Assembly (NCBI GenBank): GCA_028279725.1
Contig: JANQNE010000010.1
Coordinates: 150,012 to 214,011 of the forward strand
Length of the DNA: 64,000 nucleotides
Direction of reading: 5' to 3'
DNA from: Candidatus Nanoarchaeia archaeon
Lineage (GTDB): Archaea > Nanobdellota > Nanobdellia > Woesearchaeales > JANQNE01
Below the pieces are notes generated by a model. That model did not search any database. It was given only the letters and a program-made list of their open reading frames with translations, and was not told where the DNA came from. The position numbers and the translations under genes are program-made. Shown here piece after piece: positions 61,901-64,000 of this stretch; the stretch's first letter is position 1, and every line of letters begins with the position of its first letter.

Positions 61901-64000
61901 AGTTGCATTCCATTGCCTCCCCATACAATCACAACATGATGCCACTCATTAAATGCATAAGAATCTGAAGATACAATCTCATAATTTACACCCCTTCCCC
62001 TCATTCTAGCATGCACTAAACCATCAGCCCCATCATCAATCCAATATAATTGCAGATAATCTAAGGTATTGCTTGCCCTGTCACTAATTATGTGGGCTGT
62101 TTTTTCTTCTGGCTTTATCCATAAGGATAGACTTCCTAAAGAAGCATTATAATTGCTTCCTAGACCAATATCAACATAATCATCAACACCATCAAACTGC
62201 ATTGCTCCGCCCACTCTTCCATCACTCGTATAATAACTTCCATTATAAGCAGTTCCATCATTTCCATATCCACTGAAATCATAAACAGTACTGCCGTTAT
62301 TCATCGGCATATTCAGCACAGCCAAACTCTTTCCATCTTTGATCCAGTTATAAACTAAACTAACATTATCTCCATTGATATCATTATACTCAACATTGGC
62401 TGTCAGATTATTGTCTGAAATTGGATTGACTGGAGTTATATTAACTGAAGTTACATTAGGAGCAAAGTTATCAAGTACAGCACAGTGGCCATATTGGTTA
62501 GTTTCTTTGCTATACAGCCTCCATATCTCACTAGCACTCAAGCTTCTGTTATATATGGCAACTTCATCAATCATTCCGTTATGGTATGCTCCAGGTATAC
62601 GGCCCATATTGAATGGTTCACTTGACTGCCTCAGCTGTGATAATGTTCTTGTGAAAGACATTCCAGATTGTTTAACACCATCCACATAGAAGTCAACAGA
62701 CTCAGACTGTGCTCCCACTACAACAACAACATGTACCCATTCTTTAGTTCTTGAAGAGAAGTCATAGAAGCCATCCTTCCAGTTATAGCTTGATCCATCT
62801 CCCATTCCAAATCCAAACTCACCGCCTGGCTTTGCATACAATTGCCATGTCCATTGTGAAACACTTCCAGAATCATGTGTTCTTCCGATCAGATAATCAA
62901 CACCAGTATCTTCCATATATACCCATGTAGATAAGGTCATCCTATCAGAGGAACCTAATTCAAGATAATCAATATCTGTAAGATTGACATAATCATCAAC
63001 ACCATCAAACTGCATCGCACTTCCAACTTGTCCGCTTGAATTCCATGTAGCACCATTAGTTAGTGTTCCATCATTATCATCATAACTGTCATAAGCAGTT
63101 GTTCCACTTCCTTCATTAAAGCTCCAATAGCTTATCATTCCACTCAATGCATCACTATTGTTACAATAATCAACACTGTCACAATTTCCATCACTATCAA
63201 CATCACTGCAAGGAGTTACACTATTGCTTGAATACACAGTTGTTCCATTCAATCCATAATAATCTACAGGTGTAACTGAAACATTCCAAACCTCTCCACC
63301 ACTGATCTCCTCAGCAACTGTTACATTATTTCCATATCCAGCCAATCCTGCTTGATAATTTGCTTTTATCTGCTCTGCTGATAAGGTATAGTTATAGATC
63401 TTTACTTCATCAATTGTTCCGTTAAATAGACCTTGTCCTCCATCTTTAGATCCAATTTCAAGATTTTTATTGTTTAACATACTTGTATTTAAGGTATCTA
63501 TGATATTGATATTATCCAAAGGTATAACCCCATCAACATATAATTTTAATCCAGTTACAGAAGAAGAACCATCATAAGTGTAAGCTATGTGATGCCATTG
63601 CCCATCATTCACTAATGTGGTGTCTGTTCGTACAATTGCTCTTTCTGAATCTGTAACTCCATTTAACGTTATGATTACAAGTCCATCATAAACATAAAAG
63701 TGAGTTCCTGGCTTATTTCCAGAATATGCTCCTCTAGATAAAACATTCATTCCAAAAAGACCACTTACAGAGGTCCTTACCCATGCGGATGCAGAGAAAG
63801 TATCTGTTCTTTCAACATTAAATATATCTCCTAGATCAACATAATCATCAACCCCATCAAACTCATATGCTCCTCCTACTTTTCCATCTGCTGTCCAGCT
63901 TGCTCCATTTGTTGGTGTTCCATCATTTCCATATCCACTAAAGTCATAAACACTGCTTCCATTATTCATAGGCATATTCAATACAGCCAAACTTTGACCA
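37921..64000 (-). CDS. Giant surface protein with at least 21 LamG-like domains (5' end outside window; at least 8692 codons)
   Basis: An unbroken frame runs to the window edge; residues before the first in-window TTG (63990) still fit the repeat, so the true start lies outside. From the outer end: LamG-like domains (nt ~46300-64000; pattern GGAYEFDGVDDYVDLG ... IDEVAIYNRSLSAxEI), eight set inside Ig/PKD-like domains (YNWIKDG before, VAEETSVGEVWNVSVTPID after) and thirteen inside thrombospondin type 3-like Asp-rich runs (DSDGDGxxDxYDGCNNS). Then nine cadherin-like repeats with Ig/Fn3-like modules (nt ~40870-45400), type 3 repeats (~40500-40870), a PGF-pre-PGF-like domain (~39480-39900), one membrane helix (~39345-39420) and a ~470-residue charged tail. 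Probably a glycan- or protein-binding adhesin. Confidence 0.85.
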   Translation of the reverse strand, partial: GQSLAVLNMPMNNGSSVYDFSGYGNDGTPTNGASWTADGKVGGAYEFDGVDDYVDLGDIFNVERTDTFSASAWVRTSVSGLFGMNVLSRGAYSGNKPGTHFYVYDGLVIITLNGVTDSERAIVRTDTTLVNDGQWHHIAYTYDGSSSVTGLKLYVDGVIPLDNINIIDTLNTSMLNNKNLEIGSKDGGQGLFNGTIDEVKIYNYTLSAEQIKANYQAGLAGYGNNVTVAEEISGGEVWNVSVTPVDYYGLNGTTVYSSNSVTPCSDVDSDGNCDSVDYCNNSDALSGMISYWSFNEGSGTTAYDSYDDNDGTLTNGATWNSSGQVGSAMQFDGVDDYVNLTDIDYLELGSSDRMTLSTWVYMEDTGVDYLIGRTHDSGSVSQWTWQLYAKPGGEFGFGMGDGSSYNWKDGFYDFSSRTKEWVHVVVVVGAQSESVDFYVDGVKQSGMSFTRTLSQLRQSSEPFNMGRIPGAYHNGMIDEVAIYNRSLSASEIWRLYSKETNQYGHCAVLDNFAPNVTSVNITPVNPISDNNLTANVEYNDINGDNVSLVYNWIKDGKSLAVLNMPMNNGSTVYDFSGYGNDGTAYNGSYYTSDGRVGGAMQFDGVDDYVDIGLGSNYNASLGSLSLWIKPEEKTAHIISDRASNTLDYLQLYWIDDGADGLVHARMRGRGVNYEIVSSDSYAFNEWHHVVIVWGGNGMQLYVNGTLAGNNGYTGSWASNASMELGRAQIFAGISNFNGSIDEVQIYNYKLSAEQVAANYQAGLAGRGNNVTVSQETDNYEVWNVSVTPIDENGLNGSTVYSSNLASTPAPNRAPTVSSFNISPSSLGLDDNITASVEYSDADGDNVNLVYDWRKNNESVAVLNMPFNNGSTVYDFSSYENDGSVVGDVYYFTNGPVGGAMHFDGSGDRVDIGDPADGSLDFGTGDFTLEAWVYPKKLDGSFMCVVNKGALGTNGYGISITSNRLAASITAGPNQHAHSAATAVSENQWYHAVMVFDRSDKVYIYINGSLAYSEDIYNNAGTVSSSSPMKIGSYAFNSLYFNGSVDEVKVYGHALSAEQIAVNYQAGLAGHQNNMTMAEETYVGEVWNLSVTAIDEHGLNGSTVSSSNVASTSTQGSPSITSVNITPVDATEIENLTANVEYSDPDGNNVSIVYNWIKDGESTTVLNIPFNYGDTIYDYSGYDNNGAVSRGAAYYTTDGKVGGGYEFDGSGDNVQIGDKDSLDFGTGDFTLEAWVYPKNLNNAYQYILNKGAAGNTGYGMGVDSNNRLAASIDSTTGPNQHSSSTATALNEDQWYHAVAVFDRDDQVHIYINGSLAYNESITGNSGSVSSSNLFNIGSYAGGGQLYFNGTIDEVKVYNYTLTAEQIAANYQAGLSGYGNNITITEETAIGEVWNVTVTPIDQYGLNGSAVSSSNNVTITESCNNSDGDGLCDVYDGCNNSAAPSGMISMWSFEEQNGSTAYDSYDSNPGTLAGDATWNSTGKVEGAVQLDGSGDYVDLNMQLDDGDVNARSEGSMGVWVRLDNAFSSSSDKNMRVISDTTGYIFLMFEDGYATQIPDGRLGGVFWDGSSNWFSTSTTTWNADQWYHLFMTWNGSVVKVYVDGEEDGSVSAGILHASTDNLNLGRRPGANDMFFDGQLDEAVIYNRSLSASEVYEHYQKGLVSYGYCETPDNDSDGTADYYDSCNNSNAPSDVVSYWSFDEGVGTTAYDSYDSNPGNISGATYTNGKIGNALNFSDDHVIIGNKDSLDFTDELTFESWIYFEGSMGDVQNTIISKSGSGINHYFHIYQGDLRFVYRDSVNTVHSYQSASQIPQNKWIHVAFKYKSGNSSSAKFYLNGTEVPGSWNAGNGNSALVGDDNEVIIGKRYHTTLGYIDDFDGLIDELIAYNRSLTEAEIYEHYQKGLVSYGYCETPDNDSDGVADYYDSCNNSNAPSDVVSYWSFDEGIGTTAYDSYDSNPGTLTNMDSSDWISGKVNGGLDFDGVNDYVSINSLIDDISSDTEGTIMAWIYSELNDVNDGTILSIGDADSGEVMRFYMDGGTLEGAVKHNNAWQWVLNTSVIDDYQKWVHVALVHNGTEPVIYVNGQRPSQSLAVSVNKSMWMSPLNGLDDASIGMQNFQSYGMIKYFNGSIDEVAVYNRSLTTAEIYEHYQKGLVSYGYCETPDNDSDGTADYYDGCNNSNAPSDVVSYWSFDEGIGTTAYDSYDSNPGYVNGSTWNSSGKIGGAMQFDGVDDYVDVGNSSNLDLPDDFSIGFWAKTSASHSGGFAKILLFKGRASGGPYSWSFIHLTDGTDRIQFGIYDGTNIPNVKTTGAVNDGQWHHYTFVRNTADDKLYLYVDGALNGNATDTTTGSIVDSTRKFYIGVANGDNNPLDGRYFNGSIDEVVVYNRSLTAVEVYEDYQKGLVDLSYCAAEPDNDSDGVADYYDSCNNSNAPSDVVSYWSFDEGIGTTAYDSYDSNPGTLAGDPVWNSSGKIGGTIDLDGSGDFINISEDTSLQLTDNFTVSLWVKGSLNGVTQGIVAKAEYAGGAANRNGWTLFKHSSNIFRVRIYTSGVGTNIDSDIAYTDSDWHLITMKRDSGTLYLYVDGVQQAATTTNGFAESGNSLVIGRNWADYDGEYFDGSIDEVVVYNRSLSSSEIWKQYNRGVSEYNYCEATDNFVPVVSSVNITPASLTENQNLTANVEYNDIDGDNVSLVYNWIKDGHSIAVLNMPMNNGSTVYDFSGYGNDGTISGEAYYNSSGKVGGGYSFDGDGDYIQAGDTDFTDLPVGSSMTISLWAKFDSVTDYDALITKSGLTGTNEWDIVAHQSKIVFFAKGPNTGNDDRTGIYGPVITTGNWYHIVGIMDNGIAKLYVNGTEHNSDYFTGSRFTGNASYREPIENSYNLRIGGSNGGLSSYAFDGVLDEVQIYNYSLNPEQIAANYLAGLAGYGNNVTVAEETSAGEVWNVSVTPIDYYGLNGSSVSSSNNVTILADSDGDGLADNFDGCNNSNAPSDVVSYWSFEEGSGTTAYDSYDGNDGTINGSVWNISGKVGGSLEFDGVDDSISFDDSGLPSGSADRSVELWVKSTDTKASIFNYGTESNGNNFYLNIVDDVPEGRVAVGTYGSGSNVHSTTIVNDGNWHHIVGVASSSGLYIYVDGVLENNGTSDQGLNTILSRGYMSKLDLSTTFHLDGAIDEVAIYNRSLTVEEVSERYQKGVASYGYCERGNYVDSCNNSQALPGMISMWSFEEGAGDYAYDSYDSNPGYVNGSIWNSSGKVGKAMQFDGSGDYVNVGDITELNNVSKFTISFWAKQDSLDVIGYMLRKYNEAQHRLEYYTWSDGNIYIDLRNGVLSYATLDYSTVVNANEWFYNTIVFDGTQSSNPERLKLYINGVQQTLSFNGDISSRSGNLSGKNLTIGGYVSEPTRSFNGMIDELAIYNRSLSASEILQQYENANLSYCSITGPANPATYTGFDGATTDFNNAADIGDVSGAVLENSSAGKIEWINNINASGANFTRYITIRKNFVDVNASGLDTSMNSSANITLYGLDLVWPRIYKDGNSCPSSICEIISYNGSAIVFNVTHFSNYSAENNSAPSIGSVNITPISPTEHQNLTANVEYSDIDGDNVSLVYNWIKDGQSTTLLNMPFNNGSTVYDFGGYGNDGTKYGDVKWNESGIVGGVMQFDGSGDYVDLGDITDLDGLTTITVSVWVKPTTSNSNVFISKFDGSSNVGMLLYQSNDGRLRWNYGANWNPIENLTPNLNDGNWHNLVGVANGTHVRLFKDGSEIATPVTETDAMPNIADTLRVGHANLVYYHTGAIDEVQIYNYSLSPEQIAANYQAGLNGYGNNITVAEETSVGEVWNVSVTPIDYYGLNGSSVSSSNNVTILADADGDGVLDGSDNCPNTYNPDQNDSDGDDTTGLVSYWSFDNNSDVLNDDHDGNDGTAYGDAGYTASGKVNGALTFDGSGDYVTFPDNDEWDFGSGDKTISFWARSTNAGNTEYYLSHFETSSKFWFLRKQTDQSFRFGIYDSSYLTRIDVGAGTITPDWMYYTLVKNGTSYKLYINATEVGSDTGGTSTFTGNLYSGRRGDNFNYVTGQVDELAIYNRSFSLDEIQEHFNNGLGKYIASADGIGDACDNCPDVANANQSDVDNDSIGDSCDVNSYAPIVSSVNITPTTPTQVDNLTANVAYSDADGNNVSLAYNWIKDGVSTTVLNMPMNNGSTVYDFSGYGNYGSAVGDAHYVSDGKVGGAYSFDGSGDYVTTANNIFSQSDFSNGATLEAWILPTASVDHQDLPFGIEGRFDFMEDRDDVNKWSLYLYDGSHHSASSDNTIEVNNWTYLVGIWNTSHILLYVDGVLQSDIVSAPNFANIDGVSRPLDIGAFGAGGSTPFNGTLDEARIYNYSLSAEQIAANYQVGLAGYGNNITVAEETSVGEVWNVSVTPIDQYGLNGSTLSSSKNVTILADSDGDGLRDSYDGCNNSNAPSGIVSYWSFETGSGSTAYDSYDSNPGVLYNMTNDDWVTGQVNEGLEFDGVDDYVDVGTPLNLNITGEMTIAAWVNFSEIETNHGSTPHSVVHYFNYIGGGNSKGYVFGQATNSAGQFRWRIRDTESYATGLVNNRWYYFVGTYNGSHQLLYVDGELKDYGPVSAPLAPTTDKKFIIGSDSTFFDWELFKGIIDELAIYNRSLNATEIRQQYYKGLEDKGYCAVDVNTPPEVSSVNITPATPTQLDNLTANVYGVVDYEGDNVSLVYNWIKDEQSKTVLNMPMNNGSSVYDFSGSGNDGNVSGAVWNSDGKVGGAYEFDGSGDYIDLPSFMPNNDYSITGWFKANSTGITTVQTVVGLFKDYYAGYVAIIDNQGDILKFVMRETGTNNIYSVSSISDVKTGNWVHFVAIKSSTEGLKLYINGILENTNASATANCISQSGYNMIGAYNSGGGTSHYFNGTIDEVQIHNYLLSEEQIAANYQAGLAGYGNNITVAEETSVGEVWNISVTPIDYYGLNGSTVYSSNNVSIVSANNPPAISSVECYNGSWIDCSGIEFNDNLSVRVNCSDENVNYTTFLLYNAEDDKYIVNASNATSRSGDYWIYNSTLIEDSGNFTLNVSCVDEEGLNDSNSTGWEIGWGTINVSYAGSNVDVRKHEFFNVTLSYRCVGGECGYVNATLDPKENDYYWVMGDSDGDGVDDSYDSCNNANAPSGLVSYWGFEEGSGSTAYDSYDSNNGTINGAVWNDTGKVGKALTFDGNDYVDIGSVIPDVTPSQQGSFEAWVKLTDVSSDKAILDLKRIGTVNWLRVIARTANSSHSAFSVGMAHGGSWKWLVWTNNGVLEKDRWHHVAYVHNGTGTEMYVDGIKPAQYYYFGSDKTKYLGDVSGGVTAGYIGALTDPNQYFQGSIDEVTLYNRTLSASEIQDHYNKGLANNSYCYVADADGDGIGDSVDNCVNVSNADQNNSDSSAPEGVVSYWSFDDSNDVMNDDYDGNDGTAYSDAGYTASGKVDGALTFDGSGDYVAFPNNDAWDFDSGDKTIEFWARSTSTGNIEYYLSHFETSSRFWFLRKQTDESFRFGSYDGAYLTRIDVGSGTITTDWMFYTLVKNGTSYKLYIDGNEVGSDTGGTTDFTGNLYSGKRGDNFNYVTGQIDELAVYNRSLSLSEIQDHYNSGAGKSILSGDSLGDACDCGDDSYCTAAAYCIGEETYDVDCDYDSDGIYDDEDNCVNVSNADQNNSDSSGVACDAVAYWQFEEGSGSTIIDNMNSHNGSLTGSYSWSAGKVNDSLVLTGSGHAVIPDSGDWDFTNNNFTVEFWAKHTAPLGTTQYYISHLGGFSPNRYWWIRKNNDQFYFAFEPDFMSITSTETIVPDTWYHVVVIKTGTTYKMYVNGEYEGTSTSTTGSDITGNLNIGSRGDVTVQRLQGSIDEVAIYHRALTAPSTNCTADPSNEVCDHYTSSEHYCGGSTADGIGDACDCEADGYCTAASYCCSQGTNDSDCGSCQIADVDGDGIADSEDTLVGNESNVSVEGVGELNITIAGSENLSQGFTGVLTVELKDEGSGLVEFDHNFSEKSIDLSQIVVKKQTHTGKGFGLVSGLNLTSGQTKAMYIDRVADTGIVCVKDAEITTIQEISTTCTGADEYRISCPGSSGGITCTIVGDQYKISGLSYSGGAESKGAISMVPGTIPFYTFDQNPRDYINFSCLADMKDGDECNITWLVNTTGNKSATWDFFGLGDSLNYTQVAQGESEHFNVSIVNTAPEFVGSISDITWPQDSNYSFNISSYFTDIDGDVNYTASSVENMTVSIDNNTGNVTLIPDYDWYGMRNITFYGFDDEGANATSNVVLLNVTSTNDAPVLDSAIPNQTWNEDNNITINMSQYFSDSDGDDLNYTFTSVDNITVTLDNDTHIALLVPDNNFYGIRYVVFTAYDPKEENATSNNVTLNVTAVNDVPTAFNLVSPANDYNTINITPSFDWSDSSDVEDPLTYYLEIDDSSGFSSLERDISTANSQYTLLQAENLSDNLWHWRVKACDSEICVYSSENRTFRIDTTAPLITIQEPDQDEVLGWTILLETNITDFIGVDSAWYEILNNSVAAGGDLNASSSWDAVWVTDNVSYVDGNYTFKVYANDSLGNYRTENVSFVLDNTKPGVQIVEPDMSYHNSDFNLDVFTSNTHLNYTEYNITNASGIVQNGSIDLSQPSYNWTGLVNVSEYKDGNYTLTIYAKDIVGNNRTKQTWFVVDKEEPSPSQMTRSPSIVYNDNDVYLNVSWSDTFDVSVVYISHNASGSWQNYTPSDLGGVYNITIDSSLLENNETIGWRSFANDTAGNWNTTQILVFGVNNRDPTASVIVNQSWNEDSNNSLDLTAYFSDNDLDDLNYTATPIQNISVSMDNNTGIAVFTPDNNFTGIRYVIFTTYDTYGGSVQSNNITLNVTNVNDAPEFVGTISDQTWSEDGNNSLNISGYFTDIDGDDLNWTATSVENITITVDNNSGIVSMVPDANWYGVRYVLFTAYDSGLSVASNNVTLNITAVNDAPYNNGSIFDVMFDEDGYNDSIGLDGFFDDIEGDDLNYSYICNESSLIVDIDNITGVVNISSVLNWHGTGLCNFTAYDWLNESNVSNNVLVTVNSVNDVVVTSAFNITFDEDGYNDSINLSDHVTDVEDSDEEINWTVTSADNVTIIIDNITKIVNVSSDANWSGVRQVNFTAYDLDGASSTVQSTVTVNPVNDVPIFIGIIPNMTWSRNIVNSSLNLTLYFIDIDGDDLNYTSSYVENISVYIDNSTGIVNLTPQQDWWGTRNIVFYAVDPSGTNVSSNNIRLEVLYVNNAPQSSIIPNQTWEQYERHTINLTEYFSDNDGDDINYTYLGGDNLSITIDNNTGIVDLYYGDDYGIKHITFVGWDKYNDSGASNNVTLNISWVNRKILYFWNVTNESSKISFNGPQSKIVNLTLYNKSYTYGRIDVNGSLAKLGYQKTDEFDLNEDQSSHGYSDNGVVCNGTLACGADNSCVIDSAGDYVEMNLSVYPTTDDIIVSLKKANWNVSNEFTIWVDGVEIGNYDSDSSACGYKNITISNVTSYTADGNITLRVGLKVPSGTVAFTDVKIYTNNSYPTDPTVNVGNDGDVEWSYSGLFSTNSNTTNIKDEFNSLLVNCSSQPCVIPVNVSSESAGNVNLGLELWYNEYSPYLAVAVANQTIQENFNKTDAFDLNDHFKDRNSDDLVFNVSGNNNITITIADGSVSFYPPSSWIGVEYAIFSATDSEATVYSNNVTINVTSFVDSDSDGVTDAVDNCVNTSNADQNNSDADSYGNACDNCINVTNEDQNDTDGDGKGDLCDDDDSDGVLDINDNCAGVYNPQQYDNDTDGTGNLCDLDPCGQNTAEYNNTCACEDDYYDINNNWSDGCEFKDIDLDGINDNVDRLLWNSSNVTSATVNVSVYVNGSDNLSQVFNTTLSVEIKDVNETVASFSYDFNESVLNLSEVGVERQSSGTGGIEITGLSLTTGQKKTVYVDHIKSDYNAVCIKDTEDATISSITSSCGASDEKAVLCDGATTDGYSCTLSGNRWVVTGLQYSAVVEHKIETVTEAPSDGAAGGGGGREEPKDIVSYYNILKDVDYVVDIDDDLVVTRIFFRVNKDLEDVKFNIIIPDEIDVEKAENTYKNFILEKQGIENEDLVYLRIEFLVKKDWIEENEYEEVILKKYKDGWQDIKTEYSWGEDDPHYISYLDKFSLFAVTGYKEPVEPLVEVPVEEKEVEPQRLPVGVTIPPIEIIALIIVIIMLILAIAIMLRLSKRLSLKKVKDKIRRIKERRERRRRKREKILEIRREDKLRKLREKQAKKAAKERRKKAARERRREAIRHIKKNLLKEMHDLGLYKTKAEKEKIRKKKEERKKRLEEERRKIKEEKERIAKENKIREQRRESVERRKIEEERKRREYEERARKAAETREKNDRIKAKLEEERQKQIEKIKREEEIRRIEERKLKAKVEEKRKKLFEERARKAAETRRLNELEKERQRVERKKKKEEERLKREEDRAERLERLKQRRLERKIRKEEERQRKEAEKRRKDEERRKIKEKIEELRFEEERRKKRREDIRKAKRKAIKLLHGLGLYKTEAEKEKIRKEKEELEKEKEREKKRRERELIKIAEIKKREEKALERKRKREEEERLKKEKEAEKPIIKKIIPKVESKSDKIKRLQKELAAIDDVIKKIKYPERARRARIKGGNVVEDIKELDQINRKLSKMKKKKGKKDIEKLRKEFEKI
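37924..39340 (-). other. Cytoplasmic charged coiled-coil tail of the giant protein
   Basis: About 470 residues after the membrane helix are nearly all Lys, Arg, Glu and Ala in long helices (RERRRRKREKI, ERARKAAETR). The segment GLYKTxAEKEKIRK occurs twice, as does RARKAAETR, showing internal duplication. Such single alpha-helix/coiled-coil tails can tether envelope proteins to cytoplasmic structures. Confidence 0.7.
47116..47733 (-). repeat. LamG plus type 3 repeat unit, copy 1 of a close pair
   Basis: Codes YWSFDDSNDVMNDDYDGNDG to GRGDNFNYVTGQIDELAVYN-like sequence. It matches the unit at 51718-52330 along its whole length at roughly four residues in five, much closer than to other LamG domains, and marks a fairly recent duplication. 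Confidence 0.6.
51718..52330 (-). repeat. LamG plus type 3 repeat unit, copy 2 of a close pair
   Basis: Paired with 47116-47733. Shared blocks include SGKVxGALTFDGSGDYV, SHFETSSxFWFLRKQTD and TLVKNGTSYKLYI. The copies are separated by four other LamG domains, so the duplication was not simply tandem or was followed by insertion. Confidence 0.6.
56636..59076 (-). repeat. Four near-identical ~220-bp linker repeats in the LamG array
   Basis: Copies at 56636-56857, 57386-57605, 58133-58350 and 58859-59076 code for YHEHYQKGLVSYGYCETPDN-type, DSDGVADYYDSCNNSNAPSD and VVSYWSFDEGIGTTAYDSYD. The last three are identical over long stretches of DNA (only scattered changes), while the LamG cores between them differ. 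The spacing is ~725-750 bp, one domain unit. Confidence 0.75.

Noticed and set aside
37921..64000. Internal TTG at 63990 as the true start of the giant protein
   Set aside because: The codons upstream of it in the window (coding Gly-Gln-Ser) match the YNWIKDGQS motif that precedes other LamG units, so the frame continues beyond the window.

Overview
The window is an AT-rich stretch of an archaeal chromosome. Archaeal markers are the end of pelota, an archaeal histone, aIF5A with its hypusination site, ribosomal protein L40e, archaeal TrmJ and Trm-G10 enzymes, several pilins with class III signal peptides, and many TATA-box promoters that place the start of transcription on the start codon (leaderless genes). 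The compact overlapping genes and the huge secreted proteins rich in N-glycosylation sequons suggest a DPANN lineage of the Woesearchaeota/Pacearchaeota type. That placement is an inference from gene content; no rRNA is present to test it.

Layout. 1-5.5 kb: housekeeping genes (pelota end, SprT-like metalloprotease, histone, aIF5A, L40e, site-2 protease, TrmJ, a small DNA-binding protein, Trm-G10, DUF192). 5.6-9.3 kb: a membrane-anchored surface protein. 9.3-23.5 kb (minus strand): a MEMO-family gene, a secreted membrane protein, then a long type IV pilus-like locus with two TadC-type membrane proteins, one secretion ATPase, a coiled-coil winged-helix protein, a von Willebrand A protein, and seven or more short pilin-like proteins headed by a small winged-helix regulator. 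23.6-27.2 kb: adenosylhomocysteinase, a divergent Lrp-type regulator with a palindromic operator, an adenosine-kinase-like PfkB kinase, and a DUF523 gene frameshifted inside a GA microsatellite. 27.2-29.3 kb: a 39-residue acidic protein, a lipoprotein with two phospholipase D motifs, and an Ncs6-like protein without a PP-loop. 29.4-29.56 kb: a probable structured small RNA. 29.5-37.7 kb: a three-gene operon joined by ATGA overlaps (tandem helix-turn-helix protein, 1970-residue surface protein with two seven-bladed propellers, secreted Lon-like protease). 37.77-37.92 kb: iterated ~20-bp repeats. 37.9-64 kb: one giant open reading frame, cut by the window edge, of at least 8692 codons with 21 visible LamG-like domains.

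How the genes fit together. The right half looks like a surface-display region. Two very large proteins share the same membrane-proximal stem (Ig/Fn3-like and cadherin-like modules, a PGF-pre-PGF-like domain, one membrane helix, a highly charged cytoplasmic tail) but carry different outer heads, beta-propellers in one and LamG arrays in the other. The propeller protein is made with its own regulator and a secreted protease that could process surface proteins. With the pilus locus and its vWA protein, this suggests an episymbiont-like cell that invests heavily in attachment. The most unusual points are the giant LamG protein with domains nested inside other domains, the regulator/propeller/Lon operon with iterons, two pilus genes that appear to lack ATG/GTG/TTG starts but have well-placed ribosome binding sites, and a small RNA with two mutually exclusive folds.
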